A stretch of 8,968 nucleotides of DNA from Mesorhizobium sp. (GCA_030698645.1 JAUYMV010000071.1:1-8968); one strand, 5' to 3'; shown: positions 1-7,450, counted from the stretch's first letter. Notes: a model not told the origin generated them from the sequence alone. Made by a program: numbers and translations.

Positions 1-717
1 GGCGCCGGCCAGCGGCCAGACATTCCCACCCGACTTGGCGGTGCGGGCAAACGCGACCGTCACCGCCGTCGACGAGACGACCGCGCCGGCCAACCCGCTC
101 ACCAGCATGCCCCTTGTCGGGCCGAGGATCCGGACGGCGAAATAGCCGACAAAGGAGATCGCGGCGGTCAACACGGTGAAGAACCAGATTTCCCAGGGAT
201 TGAATCCGCCCCACGGGTCTATCGTCCGGTTGGGCAGCAGGGGCAGGACGACGGCAGTCATGACGGCGAGCACCAGCGCGGATCGCAGTTCCATCCATGA
301 CAGGCGTTGCAACAGGCTATGCAGAAGTTCACGGCTGGCGAGCAGGCCTGCAACCGCCGCGCCGCCCGCGCCCGCGGCGCGGTAGTCTCCGGCGACGGCG
401 AGCCCGCCGAGCGCGAAGACGCACAGCCCGGCGATCACCCCGGTAACGCTGAAATTTTCATCGTGCGCCGCCTCGCGCGACTTGAACCAGGCAAAGACGA
501 TCGCGTATCCGAGAAAGCCGACAAGAAACACGTAGGCCGCGCCGTAGGCCGTGGCCAGCGCGGCGAAGATGCCGCCGAGCAGCCCGGAAATGCCGTAGGT
601 CCGGATACCGGCCGTCCGGCTGCCGTCCGGTTCGGAACGCTCGCGCCAGCCGCGTTCCAGACCCACCAGCAGGCCGATCGCAAGGGCAAGTCCGAGGCGG
701 AGTATCAGTTCGTTCAT
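1..717 (-). CDS. MgtC/SapB family membrane protein with DUF4010 domain, C-terminus cut by window edge
   Basis: The frame is open from an ATG at 717 to the left edge, giving 239 residues. Members of this family are usually somewhat over 400 residues, so roughly the C-terminal 40% is missing. Seen: an N-terminal hydrophobic helix followed by GLLVGLERGW (residues 15-24), the hallmark of the MgtC N-terminal domain, then RTAGIRTYG (34-42) and several more hydrophobic segments. From about residue 158 the DUF4010 pattern appears: LPNRTIDPWG, then NPWEIW, then SFVGYFAVRILG, then SGLAGAVVSSTAVT. It is an inner-membrane protein. Family members are annotated as putative Mg2+-related or solute transporters, but the reaction is not established. 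It starts 73 bp after the MFS stop on the same strand and may be co-transcribed with it. The start is uncertain: an in-frame GTG lies at 729-727, and the nearest GGAG is placed well for neither codon. Confidence 0.85.
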   Translation of the reverse strand, partial: MNELILRLGLALAIGLLVGLERGWRERSEPDGSRTAGIRTYGISGLLGGIFAALATAYGAAYVFLVGFLGYAIVFAWFKSREAAHDENFSVTGVIAGLCVFALGGLAVAGDYRAAGAGGAAVAGLLASRELLHSLLQRLSWMELRSALVLAVMTAVVLPLLPNRTIDPWGGFNPWEIWFFTVLTAAISFVGYFAVRILGPTRGMLVSGLAGAVVSSTAVTVAFARTAKSGGNVWPLAGA

Positions 718-790
718 CGCAGCCGCCACGATCTCCGACCCGGCATGGATTGGCAAGCCGTATAGCCCGTCCCCGACGGACGTCCTCGGC

Positions 791-2029
791 CTATCCAGGC
801 GCCTCGACCGTCACGGGGCGTGCGCGCCGCAGCACGGCGATCGACAGGAAGGCCGTCAGCGCCACCGCCGCAAGCGCCGCCAGGAACGAGAGCGACAACG
901 GCGCACCGACCCGGGCGAGCAGCGCCGACAGGCCAACCGGTGCGAAAGCCGCGCTGAGCTGTCGCGCCGCCGTGACCCAGCCGAGCCGCGCGCCATAGCC
1001 GGCGCGCCCGAAGAGTTCCAGCGGCAGGGTTCCGCCGACGATGCTGGCGAGGCCCGAGCCGAGCCCGAACAGCACGACGAACACGAGCGCGCCCTCGAGG
1101 CGAGGCGTCGTCAGGACCAGCACCATTAGCCCGGTCGGCAGCAGTCCCGCCGCGATCACCGCGAGCCAGGCCTGGGGAAGGCGACCGCCGAAGATCATGT
1201 TGACGAAGCGGCTGGCGACTTGCGCCGGTCCGAACAACGTCGCCGCGACCAGGCCGGTGGCTCCCATGCCCAGCGCGCCCATCAGCGGCACCATGTGGAC
1301 GAGAATCGCGGCCAGAACCAGGCCCTCGATCGCGAAGCCGACCAGCATCAGGCCGAAGATGAGCCGGCCGGCAGTAAGCGGCACTGCCGCGTCGGGCGCG
1401 ACGGGCGCAACAAGCGCGACAGGTTCATGCGGCAGAGGCGACGTTTCGATCGTCTTTCGTCGGGACCGTCCCGTCAGCCAAGCGTGGATCGGCAGGCAGA
1501 CGCAAAGATTGAGCAGCGCGAAGACGACATAGACCTCGCGCCAGTCGAGATGGGCGTGCAACTGCGTGGTCAGTGGCCAGAAGAGCGTCGACGCGAACCC
1601 GGCGATCAGAGTCAGGTGGACGATGCTCCGCGTCGCCCGCACGCCTCCCGTCTGCACGATCGCGACGAACGCGGTGCTGTAGAGCACGAAGGCCGCGGCG
1701 AGTTCGGTGGCGATCAAAGCAGCCACGAAGCTGCCGCGCCCCGGCGCGACGGCGCAACCCAACAACGCCGCCGCCGCTGCGAGCGAGCCCCATGTCATGA
1801 TGCGGCCGGCGCCATGACGATCGGCGAGCCGGCCGGCATAAGGCGAGATCGCGGCGCCGACGACGAGGGATACCGAGAGCGCGGCGAAGACCCACTCTTC
1901 GGCCAGTCCGAATTCCCGCGCCATCGCCGGAGCAAGAATGCTGAACCCGTAATATAGCGTGCCGTAGCCGATGATCTGCGTGACGCCGAGACCCCAGATG
2001 GCGGTCGCGGACAGGCTCGGCTGGTTCAC
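791..2029 (-). CDS. MFS efflux transporter, translationally coupled to an ArsR regulator
   Basis: A major facilitator superfamily permease of 412 residues with about 12 hydrophobic helices, located in the inner membrane. I place the start at GTG 2029-2027, not at the ATG at 2077: the GTG overlaps the regulator's TGA (2028-2026) as GTGA, the usual sign of translational coupling, and GGAG lies 11 nt upstream. The upstream extension would lie wholly inside the regulator and has no hydrophobic character. Seen: helix 1 with IIGYGTLYYGF, the MFS motif-A loop GRLADRHGAGR between helices 2 and 3 (about residues 66-76), and a charged then Ala/Pro/Val-rich central loop between the two six-helix halves. 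Known: ArsR-MFS pairs include metalloid exporters such as ArsK and ArsJ, but also drug exporters. Inferred: proton-driven export of the regulator's inducer, possibly arsenite or antimonite. The sequence alone does not fix the substrate. Confidence 0.85.
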   Translation of the reverse strand: MNQPSLSATAIWGLGVTQIIGYGTLYYGFSILAPAMAREFGLAEEWVFAALSVSLVVGAAISPYAGRLADRHGAGRIMTWGSLAAAAALLGCAVAPGRGSFVAALIATELAAAFVLYSTAFVAIVQTGGVRATRSIVHLTLIAGFASTLFWPLTTQLHAHLDWREVYVVFALLNLCVCLPIHAWLTGRSRRKTIETSPLPHEPVALVAPVAPDAAVPLTAGRLIFGLMLVGFAIEGLVLAAILVHMVPLMGALGMGATGLVAATLFGPAQVASRFVNMIFGGRLPQAWLAVIAAGLLPTGLMVLVLTTPRLEGALVFVVLFGLGSGLASIVGGTLPLELFGRAGYGARLGWVTAARQLSAAFAPVGLSALLARVGAPLSLSFLAALAAVALTAFLSIAVLRRARPVTVEAPG

Positions 2030-2346
2030 GCTTCTGCACTCTCCGAAAGGCGCGGCCTGGTGCCGTCGCTGCAGCATTCGTCGACGAGATAGCCGATCAG
2101 CCTCTCCATGCCGTCATAGTTGACCCGGCAGATCAGCGTCGTCACCTGGCGCTCCTGCGTGACCAGGCCGGTGTCGACCAGGCGCTTGAGGTGATGGGAA
2201 AGCGTCGAGGCCGCGATGCCCAGACTGTCCTGGATGCGTCCAACGGCAAGCCCTTCCTGACCCGCGCGAACGAGGGTCCGGTAGATCTGCAGCCGGGTGG
2301 AGTTTCCGAGGGCTTCGAGCTGGTCGGCGGCTTCTTCGAGATTCAT
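2026..2346 (-). CDS. ArsR/SmtB-family metalloregulator with Cys-Cys site
   Basis: A 106-residue winged-helix repressor of typical family length. Seen: the N-terminal helix with ALGNSTRLQIYRTLV (residues 12-26), and the helix-turn-helix around residues 36-57 with recognition helix STLSHHLKRL. A beta wing (about 61-77) contains Cys73, and a C-terminal dimerisation helix ends in YLVDECC with Cys91-Cys92. Known: arsenic-responsive ArsRs of the Acidithiobacillus type carry adjacent Cys residues in this C-terminal segment (YLTENCC-like) and bind As(III) or Sb(III) through three thiols. Cys91 and Cys92 match the adjacent pair; a third nearby downstream Cys is absent, so Cys73 or a partner subunit would have to supply it. 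It probably represses its own operon, and the downstream MFS gene overlaps its stop codon. There is no clear Shine-Dalgarno before the ATG, so a leaderless or near-leaderless mRNA is possible. Confidence 0.9.
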   Translation of the reverse strand: MNLEEAADQLEALGNSTRLQIYRTLVRAGQEGLAVGRIQDSLGIAASTLSHHLKRLVDTGLVTQERQVTTLICRVNYDGMERLIGYLVDECCSDGTRPRLSESAEA

Positions 2347-2350
2347 GGAA

Positions 2351-2381
2351 ATAGAGTCGCAGCACGGCGCGCGACCGTCAA
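2351..2381 (-). promoter_or_regulatory. candidate promoter of the ArsR-MFS unit
   Basis: Reading the minus strand, TTGACG (2381-2376) is a near-consensus -35 box. At 17-19 nt spacing the -10 candidates are GACTCT, ACTCTA or CTCTAT (2358-2351), none strong. The predicted transcription start falls at or next to the ATG at 2346, consistent with the lack of a Shine-Dalgarno. The -35 is convincing and the -10 weak. Confidence 0.4.
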
Positions 2382-2386
2382 GTGCT

Positions 2387-2406
2387 ATTTCCAGAAAAGT
2401 CGAAAT
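2387..2406. promoter_or_regulatory. candidate ArsR operator (imperfect palindrome)
   Basis: A 20-bp imperfect inverted repeat has outer arms ATTTC (2387-2391) and GAAAT (2402-2406), plus one further matching pair at the seventh position. It lies just upstream of the -35 box of the regulator gene. ArsR-family operators are commonly A/T-rich dyads next to or overlapping the promoter. The TTC/GAA arms are in keeping with that, but the centre is not symmetric. Confidence 0.4.
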
Positions 2407-2451
2407 TATGAGCGATCATCGGCCGGTCGCCGACGCGTCGCCGAAGCTCGC

Positions 2452-2486
2452 CGCGCCGCCGGCCAGACTGGTTGGCCGACGGCGCG
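2452..2486 (-). terminator. strong hairpin downstream of the giant RTX gene
   Basis: A 14-bp stem (2486-2473 pairing with 2465-2452, with one G-U pair) and a 7-nt loop begin 16 nt after the stop codon of the 1619-residue gene and before the ArsR promoter. The stem is almost all G/C. No U-run follows on the minus strand, so it may be a U-less terminator or a 3'-end stabilising hairpin rather than a textbook intrinsic terminator. Confidence 0.55.
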
Positions 2487-2501
2487 TCTTGATCCGATGC
2501 C

Positions 2502-5500
2502 TCATACGAAATCGCTGGCGTCGATCAGGTTGTTCGCGACGCCGGCAACCGTGATTACCGAGGTGAAGTTTGTATCCGTATAGGTCAGCACCGTATCGCC
2601 CGAGACTTCGCTCATGACGAAATCGTTGAAGGTCAGCCCCGTGCCGGTCAGGTCGAAGAGGTCGAGGCCGTCCTCGAAGTCGAGAATGAGGTCGGAGCCG
2701 AAATCCGCCATCGAGAAGCGGAAGATATCGGCATCCGCGCCGCCAACCAGCGTATCGTCGCCAGCGCCGCCATCGAGAATATCGGCCCCGGCAAGGCCTT
2801 CCAGCCGGTTTGCCTCGCCGTCGCCGATCAGCGTGTCGCCGTGAGCGGAGCCGATCAGGTTCTCGACGAGTGTCAGGACGTCCCCGGTTGCATGGCCGCC
2901 GGACGCCGTACCGGCCGCCAGGTTGATGTTAACCGCGGCGCCCGAATTGCTATAGACCGCCGTGTCGATCCCATCGCCGCCGTTGATCAGGTCGGCGCCA
3001 CGGCCGCCGGTGATCGTATCGTTGCCATCGCCGCCGAAGAGCGAGTCGTCTCCGTTCAGCCCGTTTATGATGTCGTCGCCGCCGTTGCCGTGGATGACAT
3101 TGTCGCCGGCGCTTCCGGTCAGGCTATCGCCCGAAGTCGCGCTGTTGCTGCCGCTCAAATTCTCGATATTGATCAGCGTATCGCCGTCCGCATGGCCACC
3201 ATATGCGATCCCGGAGCCGAGGACGATGTAGACCCCCGTGCCGGAATTCGAATAGTTCGCGGTATCGTTGCCGTTTCCGCCGTCGATATAGTCCGCGCCG
3301 CGGGCACCGGTAATGATATCGTCCCCGTCGCCGCCGAAAATCGTATCGTCTCCATTCAGCCCGTTCAGAATGTCATCGCCACCGTAACCGTGGAGGACGT
3401 TTGCATCCGCCGTGCCGGTCAGTGTGTCTCCGAAGCCGTCGCTGCCGGCAAGGTTCTCGATGCTGGAGTAAGTATCGCCCTGGGCGTGGCCTCCGGATCC
3501 GACCGCGCCGAGCATCACGTTCACCGCCGCGTCCGACGAGAAATAGCTCGCCGTGTCCCTGCCGCCGCCGCCAAACAGCGCATCCGCTCCGGCTCCGCCT
3601 TCGAGGACATTATCGCCGTTGTCGCCGGTCAACGAATCGGCATAACTCGACCCGATGAGATTCTCGATCGAATCGAACGTATCTCCGGCGGCGTGCCCAC
3701 CGATGCCGAAATTGCCCAGAAGTGAAACCGTAACCCCGGCGTTCGACCCGACGTAGCTCGCCGTGTCGATACCAATTCCACCGTTCAGGAAGTCGGCGCC
3801 TGCTCCGCCGATGAGCGTATCATTGCCGTCCTCGCCATTCAGAATGTCGGTGCCGTCGAAAGCGTGGATGATGTCGTTGCCGATGCCGCCATTCAGCGTG
3901 TCATCCCCCGGCGAACCCTCGAGCAGGTCGTGCGAATCCACACCAGAGACGGTCACGCTGACGGTCGCGGTGGAGCCGCCGACGGTATAGGTGAACGTGT
4001 CGATCGCGGTCTGGTTGGACGCCCCGGAGAGTATCCCAGGCAGCAGGTCGAAAGCCCCGTTCGGGTCGCAGGAGAAGGTGCCGTCCGAATTGAGCGTCAG
4101 CAGGGCGCCGGAGGGAAGCGTGATCTGGTTGCCGACGCTGGCGCCGACGCCATTCACCGCGGTGATCACCAACACGTCGTCGAGATCGACGTCGGCGCCT
4201 GAGCCATTGTCGTTGAAGACGTTGAGGCCCGCGCCGATGACCGTATTCTCGTCGGTCGAAAGTCCGTCGTCCTGCAGCACGGTCGGGTCGTCGACTCCGG
4301 TGACCGTGATCGTCGTCGTTTCGATCGCGCTCAGATTGCTGCTGCCCGAGCCGTCATTGAGCTGCCAGGAAATCGTGCGCGTCGGGGCGGCTCCCGAATT
4401 CGTCGGATCCTCGCTGGTCGACAGGTACTGCACCTGACGCAGGGCGGCCTGGTAGTTGGCAAGCGTGTCGCTGCCGGAAAGCGTCAGCAGTCCGGTGCCC
4501 GCGTTGTAGCTGATCGTGATGTTGGTCCCCGCGATCAAACCGCTGGTTGCGCCGTTGACCGACAGCACGTCGCCGGTAAACAGGCCGCCGGTGATCTGCA
4601 CGGTTGCCGAGCTCAGTGTGGTATTGTCCGGATCGACGCTGGTCAGCGCACTGGAGAGCGTCGTGCCGGTATCGTTTTCGGTGTAGGCAGCCGCGGCTGC
4701 CACCGCGCCCAGCACCGGCGCGTCGTTCACCGCGGTCAGCGTGACCGTCGTCGTTCCGACGCTGCTGAGATTGTTGAGCGCTTCGCCGTCATTCAGCTGC
4801 CAGCTGATCGTCCGCGTCGTGTTGGCGCCGAAGTTCGTCGGGTTGTCGCTCGTCGACTGGAATTGCACCTGGCGCAGCACGCTCTGGTAGGTAGCGAGCG
4901 TGTCCGTGCCGAGCAGGGTCAGAACGCCCGTCACGGGATTATACGTGGCCGTGATATTGGTCCCGGCGATCAACCCGCTGGTCTGGCCGGCGACCGACAG
5001 CACGTCGCCCGCGAACAGGCCTGCGGTGATGCTGATCGTCGCGATGTCGATGTTGATGTTGTCGGGATCGGTGCTGGTCAATGCTGCGGAAAGCGTCGTC
5101 GCCGCGTCGTTCTCGATAAAGGCCGCCGCCGCGGCCACGTTGCCAAGAACCGGCGCGTCGTTCACCGCGTCGATGGTGATGACGGTCTGCGCGACATTGT
5201 TGTTGCCGACGGGATTGCCGGCGGCTCCATCGTTGACCTGCCAGGTCAGGGTGCGCGTGGTATTCACGGCATAGTTGGTCGGATTGTCGCCGTTCGCCTG
5301 GAATCTGGCGTTGCTCATCGCGATCTCGTAGTTGGCCATCGTGTCGTAGCCGGAGAGCGTCAGCTTCTGGTTGCCGTTTACGTCCGTGGTGATCGTAATC
5401 GTGATGTTGGTGCCGGCGATAAGCCCGGAAGTCTGGCCGGAGATCGAGAGCTGGTCTCCGCTGCCGACGAAACTGCCGCTGACCGTGAGGGTGGCGCTGG

Positions 5501-7361
5501 CGAGATGGCTGCCCTCGAGGTCGGTAATCGTCGGAGCGCCGACCAGCAGGGTGAGGTTACCGGTCTGCTCGACGGCATGCGTCGAAGTGCCGGTCACGGA
5601 GCCGAGGTTGGCCAGCAGGTTGAACGCCATGCCGCCGATGTTTCCGACGCCGGTGAACCCGACAATTATGGTATCGATGAGTGTGGCGGTCAGCCCGTCG
5701 GCGCTGAGCTGGAAGACCAGGATGACGTCATCGTCGGCGCCGCTGCCCGTATCGATCTGCTCGGATTCGACATAGAGGATGTTGTTGACCTCATCGAGCA
5801 CCATGTCGCCGGGATAGAAGGTGTTGATGTCGAATCCGACACCGGTCAGCGTGACTTTGACCGCATTGGCCGTGCCGTTGGCCGTCGACGCATTGGCGAT
5901 CATCCAGATCGCATCCTCGCCGTTCGGATCGCTGACGTTCTCGGCATGCGTCGTGAAGAAGACGCGGTCGGAATCGGAATCGACTTCGACATCCACGATG
6001 ATGCCGTTCAGCGTGGTGAAGTCCGATCCGTCTCCGTCGAGCGGAAACTGCGCCTGGGGAACCATGGCGACGGCCGGAGCCGTCGGATTGTTAAGGTCGA
6101 TACGCAGGATCTGGTTCGATTCCGCCCCGTCGCCGAGCGTATGCTGGGCGATATAGATGAACCGGTTGGTGAAATCGATGTCGAAGTCGCGCGGAATGAA
6201 CAGGCCGATCCCGCCGCTGACACTGGATTGGACCTGTGCGGTGGCCTGCGTGGCGATGAAGCTGTTGAGGATCGTTCCGCCGGCGGGCGTCAGGTCGCCA
6301 GTTGCCGGGTTGTAGTCAAAGACGAGAATGCCCTGGGTGCTGTCGCCGAAATTGTCGATGTCGAGATAGCTGACATAGAGTTGCTGGCTGACCGGATCGA
6401 CGTGGATCGCATAGGCAAGACCGTCGAGGTCGAACGTGATCTCCGTCGACGGCGCGTTCGGGCTGGTGATGCTGCCGACCAGCAGGCGCGAGTTCGACCC
6501 GTCGCCACCGCCGGAAAGCACGAAGTAGAGGCCGGCCGCGGTGTCGAGCGCCACGTCTTCGGGGAATCCCGTGCCGAGGTCGGTGGTCGGCGAGTTGTCG
6601 ATATGCGTCGTCCCGCCGGTGCCGTCATCGTTGATGTAGTTGAGCCGCGCGTCGGTCGTCCCGCCTTGCGTCAGGTACCAGAGCTGGCCCTCGACCGAGA
6701 GCAGCCCCTGATAGGCCGACAGCGTCGCTGCGCCAAACGGGACGCGGATATCGACCGGGCCGGTCGACATGTCCAGGGACCATCGACCGCCACGCGTCGC
6801 GGCGCCGATCGGGTAGCTGGCGGCGGCAACGTCGGCGCCGGTCGCAATTGCCAGGGCTTCGATGAAATCGGCGCCGGACCGGCCCTTGCCGACGTCGCAG
6901 CTCCACAGTTGAACGGACGCACCCGGCGCCAGCGCCGCGCCGACGCGCCCGAGCGCCGTCTCGTCCATCTGCGCCAGGGTCAGCACGCCGGCCGCGAAAT
7001 GCAGCTCGCCCGGCCGGCCGTGCGTGACGATGTGCACGGCAGCGAAGGGACCATCGCGCTCGAGCACCTCGGCAATCTGCCCGATCGGCGATTCCGACGC
7101 GGTGAGGAAGGCGATTTGGGCAGACGGCGTCACGCCGGCGGCGAGCGCATCGCCAAAGGGCGCGGACGGATCCAGAAAGACGATCCCGCGTCCATCGGCG
7201 ACTTGACCGGAACCGCCAGCAACACTCGGATCGCGCAATGTAATCTGTACGCGCTCAAGGTCGGGCCGATAGCCTCTTGCGTCTTCGATTTTATCGATAG
7301 CCGGCGTGGCATCGCATCCGTCCTGATTACATGAATTTGTGGCTGTCAAGTTCGCAGTCAT
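2502..7361 (-). CDS. giant type I-secreted surface protein: DUF4347, propeller-like region, cadherin-like repeats, RTX repeats
   Basis: A 1619-residue protein. The ATG at 7361 is well supported by AGGGGA a few nt upstream. There is no Sec signal peptide, as expected for a type I secretion substrate. Domains: DUF4347 at about 38-218, with HIVTHG (His114) and SCDVG (Cys155); a region at 224-590 with five recurring D-x(4-6)-[LI]Y-[VF] strand motifs (near 267, 319, 391, 454 and 518) that looks like an NHL/YVTN-type beta-propeller; three repeats at about 593-1024 sharing SGLIAGTNIT, TRT[LI][ST]WQ[VL]NDG and VNDAPVLG; a VCBS/cadherin-like domain at 1025-1141 ending FTYTV...VSVTVSGVD; RTX nonapeptides GGxGxDxxx at about 1142-1545; and a secretion tail from 1546 with SDLILDFEDGLDLFDL, ending DASDFV. 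Expected role: a Ca2+-folded, cell-surface or released adhesin or matrix protein. Oddities: only four lysines (24, 159, 502, 666), and four cysteines (11, 16, 155, 1098) in a class that usually has few or none. No secretion genes are in the window. Confidence 0.92.
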   Translation of the reverse strand: MTANLTATNSCNQDGCDATPAIDKIEDARGYRPDLERVQITLRDPSVAGGSGQVADGRGIVFLDPSAPFGDALAAGVTPSAQIAFLTASESPIGQIAEVLERDGPFAAVHIVTHGRPGELHFAAGVLTLAQMDETALGRVGAALAPGASVQLWSCDVGKGRSGADFIEALAIATGADVAAASYPIGAATRGGRWSLDMSTGPVDIRVPFGAATLSAYQGLLSVEGQLWYLTQGGTTDARLNYINDDGTGGTTHIDNSPTTDLGTGFPEDVALDTAAGLYFVLSGGGDGSNSRLLVGSITSPNAPSTEITFDLDGLAYAIHVDPVSQQLYVSYLDIDNFGDSTQGILVFDYNPATGDLTPAGGTILNSFIATQATAQVQSSVSGGIGLFIPRDFDIDFTNRFIYIAQHTLGDGAESNQILRIDLNNPTAPAVAMVPQAQFPLDGDGSDFTTLNGIIVDVEVDSDSDRVFFTTHAENVSDPNGEDAIWMIANASTANGTANAVKVTLTGVGFDINTFYPGDMVLDEVNNILYVESEQIDTGSGADDDVILVFQLSADGLTATLIDTIIVGFTGVGNIGGMAFNLLANLGSVTGTSTHAVEQTGNLTLLVGAPTITDLEGSHLASATLTVSGSFVGSGDQLSISGQTSGLIAGTNITITITTDVNGNQKLTLSGYDTMANYEIAMSNARFQANGDNPTNYAVNTTRTLTWQVNDGAAGNPVGNNNVAQTVITIDAVNDAPVLGNVAAAAAFIENDAATTLSAALTSTDPDNINIDIATISITAGLFAGDVLSVAGQTSGLIAGTNITATYNPVTGVLTLLGTDTLATYQSVLRQVQFQSTSDNPTNFGANTTRTISWQLNDGEALNNLSSVGTTTVTLTAVNDAPVLGAVAAAAAYTENDTGTTLSSALTSVDPDNTTLSSATVQITGGLFTGDVLSVNGATSGLIAGTNITISYNAGTGLLTLSGSDTLANYQAALRQVQYLSTSEDPTNSGAAPTRTISWQLNDGSGSSNLSAIETTTITVTGVDDPTVLQDDGLSTDENTVIGAGLNVFNDNGSGADVDLDDVLVITAVNGVGASVGNQITLPSGALLTLNSDGTFSCDPNGAFDLLPGILSGASNQTAIDTFTYTVGGSTATVSVTVSGVDSHDLLEGSPGDDTLNGGIGNDIIHAFDGTDILNGEDGNDTLIGGAGADFLNGGIGIDTASYVGSNAGVTVSLLGNFGIGGHAAGDTFDSIENLIGSSYADSLTGDNGDNVLEGGAGADALFGGGGRDTASYFSSDAAVNVMLGAVGSGGHAQGDTYSSIENLAGSDGFGDTLTGTADANVLHGYGGDDILNGLNGDDTIFGGDGDDIITGARGADYIDGGNGNDTANYSNSGTGVYIVLGSGIAYGGHADGDTLINIENLSGSNSATSGDSLTGSAGDNVIHGNGGDDIINGLNGDDSLFGGDGNDTITGGRGADLINGGDGIDTAVYSNSGAAVNINLAAGTASGGHATGDVLTLVENLIGSAHGDTLIGDGEANRLEGLAGADILDGGAGDDTLVGGADADIFRFSMADFGSDLILDFEDGLDLFDLTGTGLTFNDFVMSEVSGDTVLTYTDTNFTSVITVAGVANNLIDASDFV
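2727..3938 (-). repeat. RTX calcium-binding repeat array with four larger modules
   Basis: This part of the giant gene encodes residues 1142-1545. Nonapeptides GGxGxDxxx form parallel beta-roll blocks in which the Asp and Gly residues bind Ca2+. On top of these runs a larger module: DTA[SNV]Y (starting at residues 1199, 1269, 1366, 1466), then GGHAxGD, then [IV]ENLxGS. The spacings are 70, 97 and 100 residues. The last two modules are close copies over about 100 residues (300 bp). Confidence 0.9.
4290..5564 (-). repeat. three tandem ~145-150-residue cadherin/VCBS-like repeats
   Basis: Encodes residues about 600-1024. The motif SGLIAGTNIT begins at residues 645, 795 and 940, so the period is 150 then 145 residues. 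Each unit also contains a TLxGxDT[LM]AxY segment, an R-[FVQ] strand, a DNPTN-like turn and a TRT-x-x-WQ-x-NDG end. Units are joined by VNDAPVLG linkers typical of cadherin-like bacterial adhesin repeats. Units two and three are closer to each other than to the first, which suggests a later duplication. They probably form an extended stalk. Confidence 0.85.
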
Positions 7362-7421
7362 GTTCTTCCCCTGTCAATTTCGAGATGAATTTCTGACATG
7401 TCTCGCTAAAAACTATACTGG

Positions 7422-7450
7422 ACGATACTCCGCGCATGTGCGCCTCACAA
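7422..7450 (-). promoter_or_regulatory. candidate promoter of the giant RTX gene with a palindrome in its spacer
   Basis: On the minus strand TTGTGA (7450-7445), a 17-nt spacer and TATCGT (7427-7422) form a plausible sigma-70 promoter. It would give a leader of about 55 nt before the ATG at 7361. The stretch at 7459-7480 is unusually A/T-rich and sits where an UP element would be. A 12-bp dyad with arms GCGCA/TGCGC (7432-7443) lies inside the spacer, a classic place for a repressor site. A weak CGAGA/TCTCG dyad (7381-7405) and the 8-bp palindrome GACATGTC (7395-7402) lie in the predicted leader. Confidence 0.45.

Noticed and set aside
767..779. Terminator after the MFS gene
   Set aside because: Only a 5-bp stem with a 3-nt loop and no U-run, so read-through into the MgtC/DUF4010 gene is at least as likely.
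1220..1957. A 245-codon plus-strand frame opposite the MFS gene
   Set aside because: Highly charged, low-complexity translation antisense to a clear 12-helix permease; a GC-driven shadow.
2030..2077. Upstream ATG start for the MFS protein
   Set aside because: It would extend the protein by 16 non-hydrophobic residues inside the regulator gene. The GTG at 2029, overlapping the regulator stop, is the better start.
2431..2440. The 10-bp palindrome CGACGCGTCG near the ArsR promoter as an operator
   Set aside because: It is purely GC, lies in a locally repetitive TCGCCGA context and is too far from the start; it probably arose by base composition.
2841..3725. A 294-codon plus-strand frame with internal repetition
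   Set aside because: Its periodicity comes from the RTX repeats on the opposite strand. It shows no ribosome binding site or domain of its own.
4863..7334. An 823-codon open frame on the plus strand, antisense to the giant gene
   Set aside because: It is exactly opposite the well-supported giant frame. Its translation is Arg/Asp/Val/Gly-rich with no recognisable domain, which is the expected shadow of a GC-rich repetitive gene.
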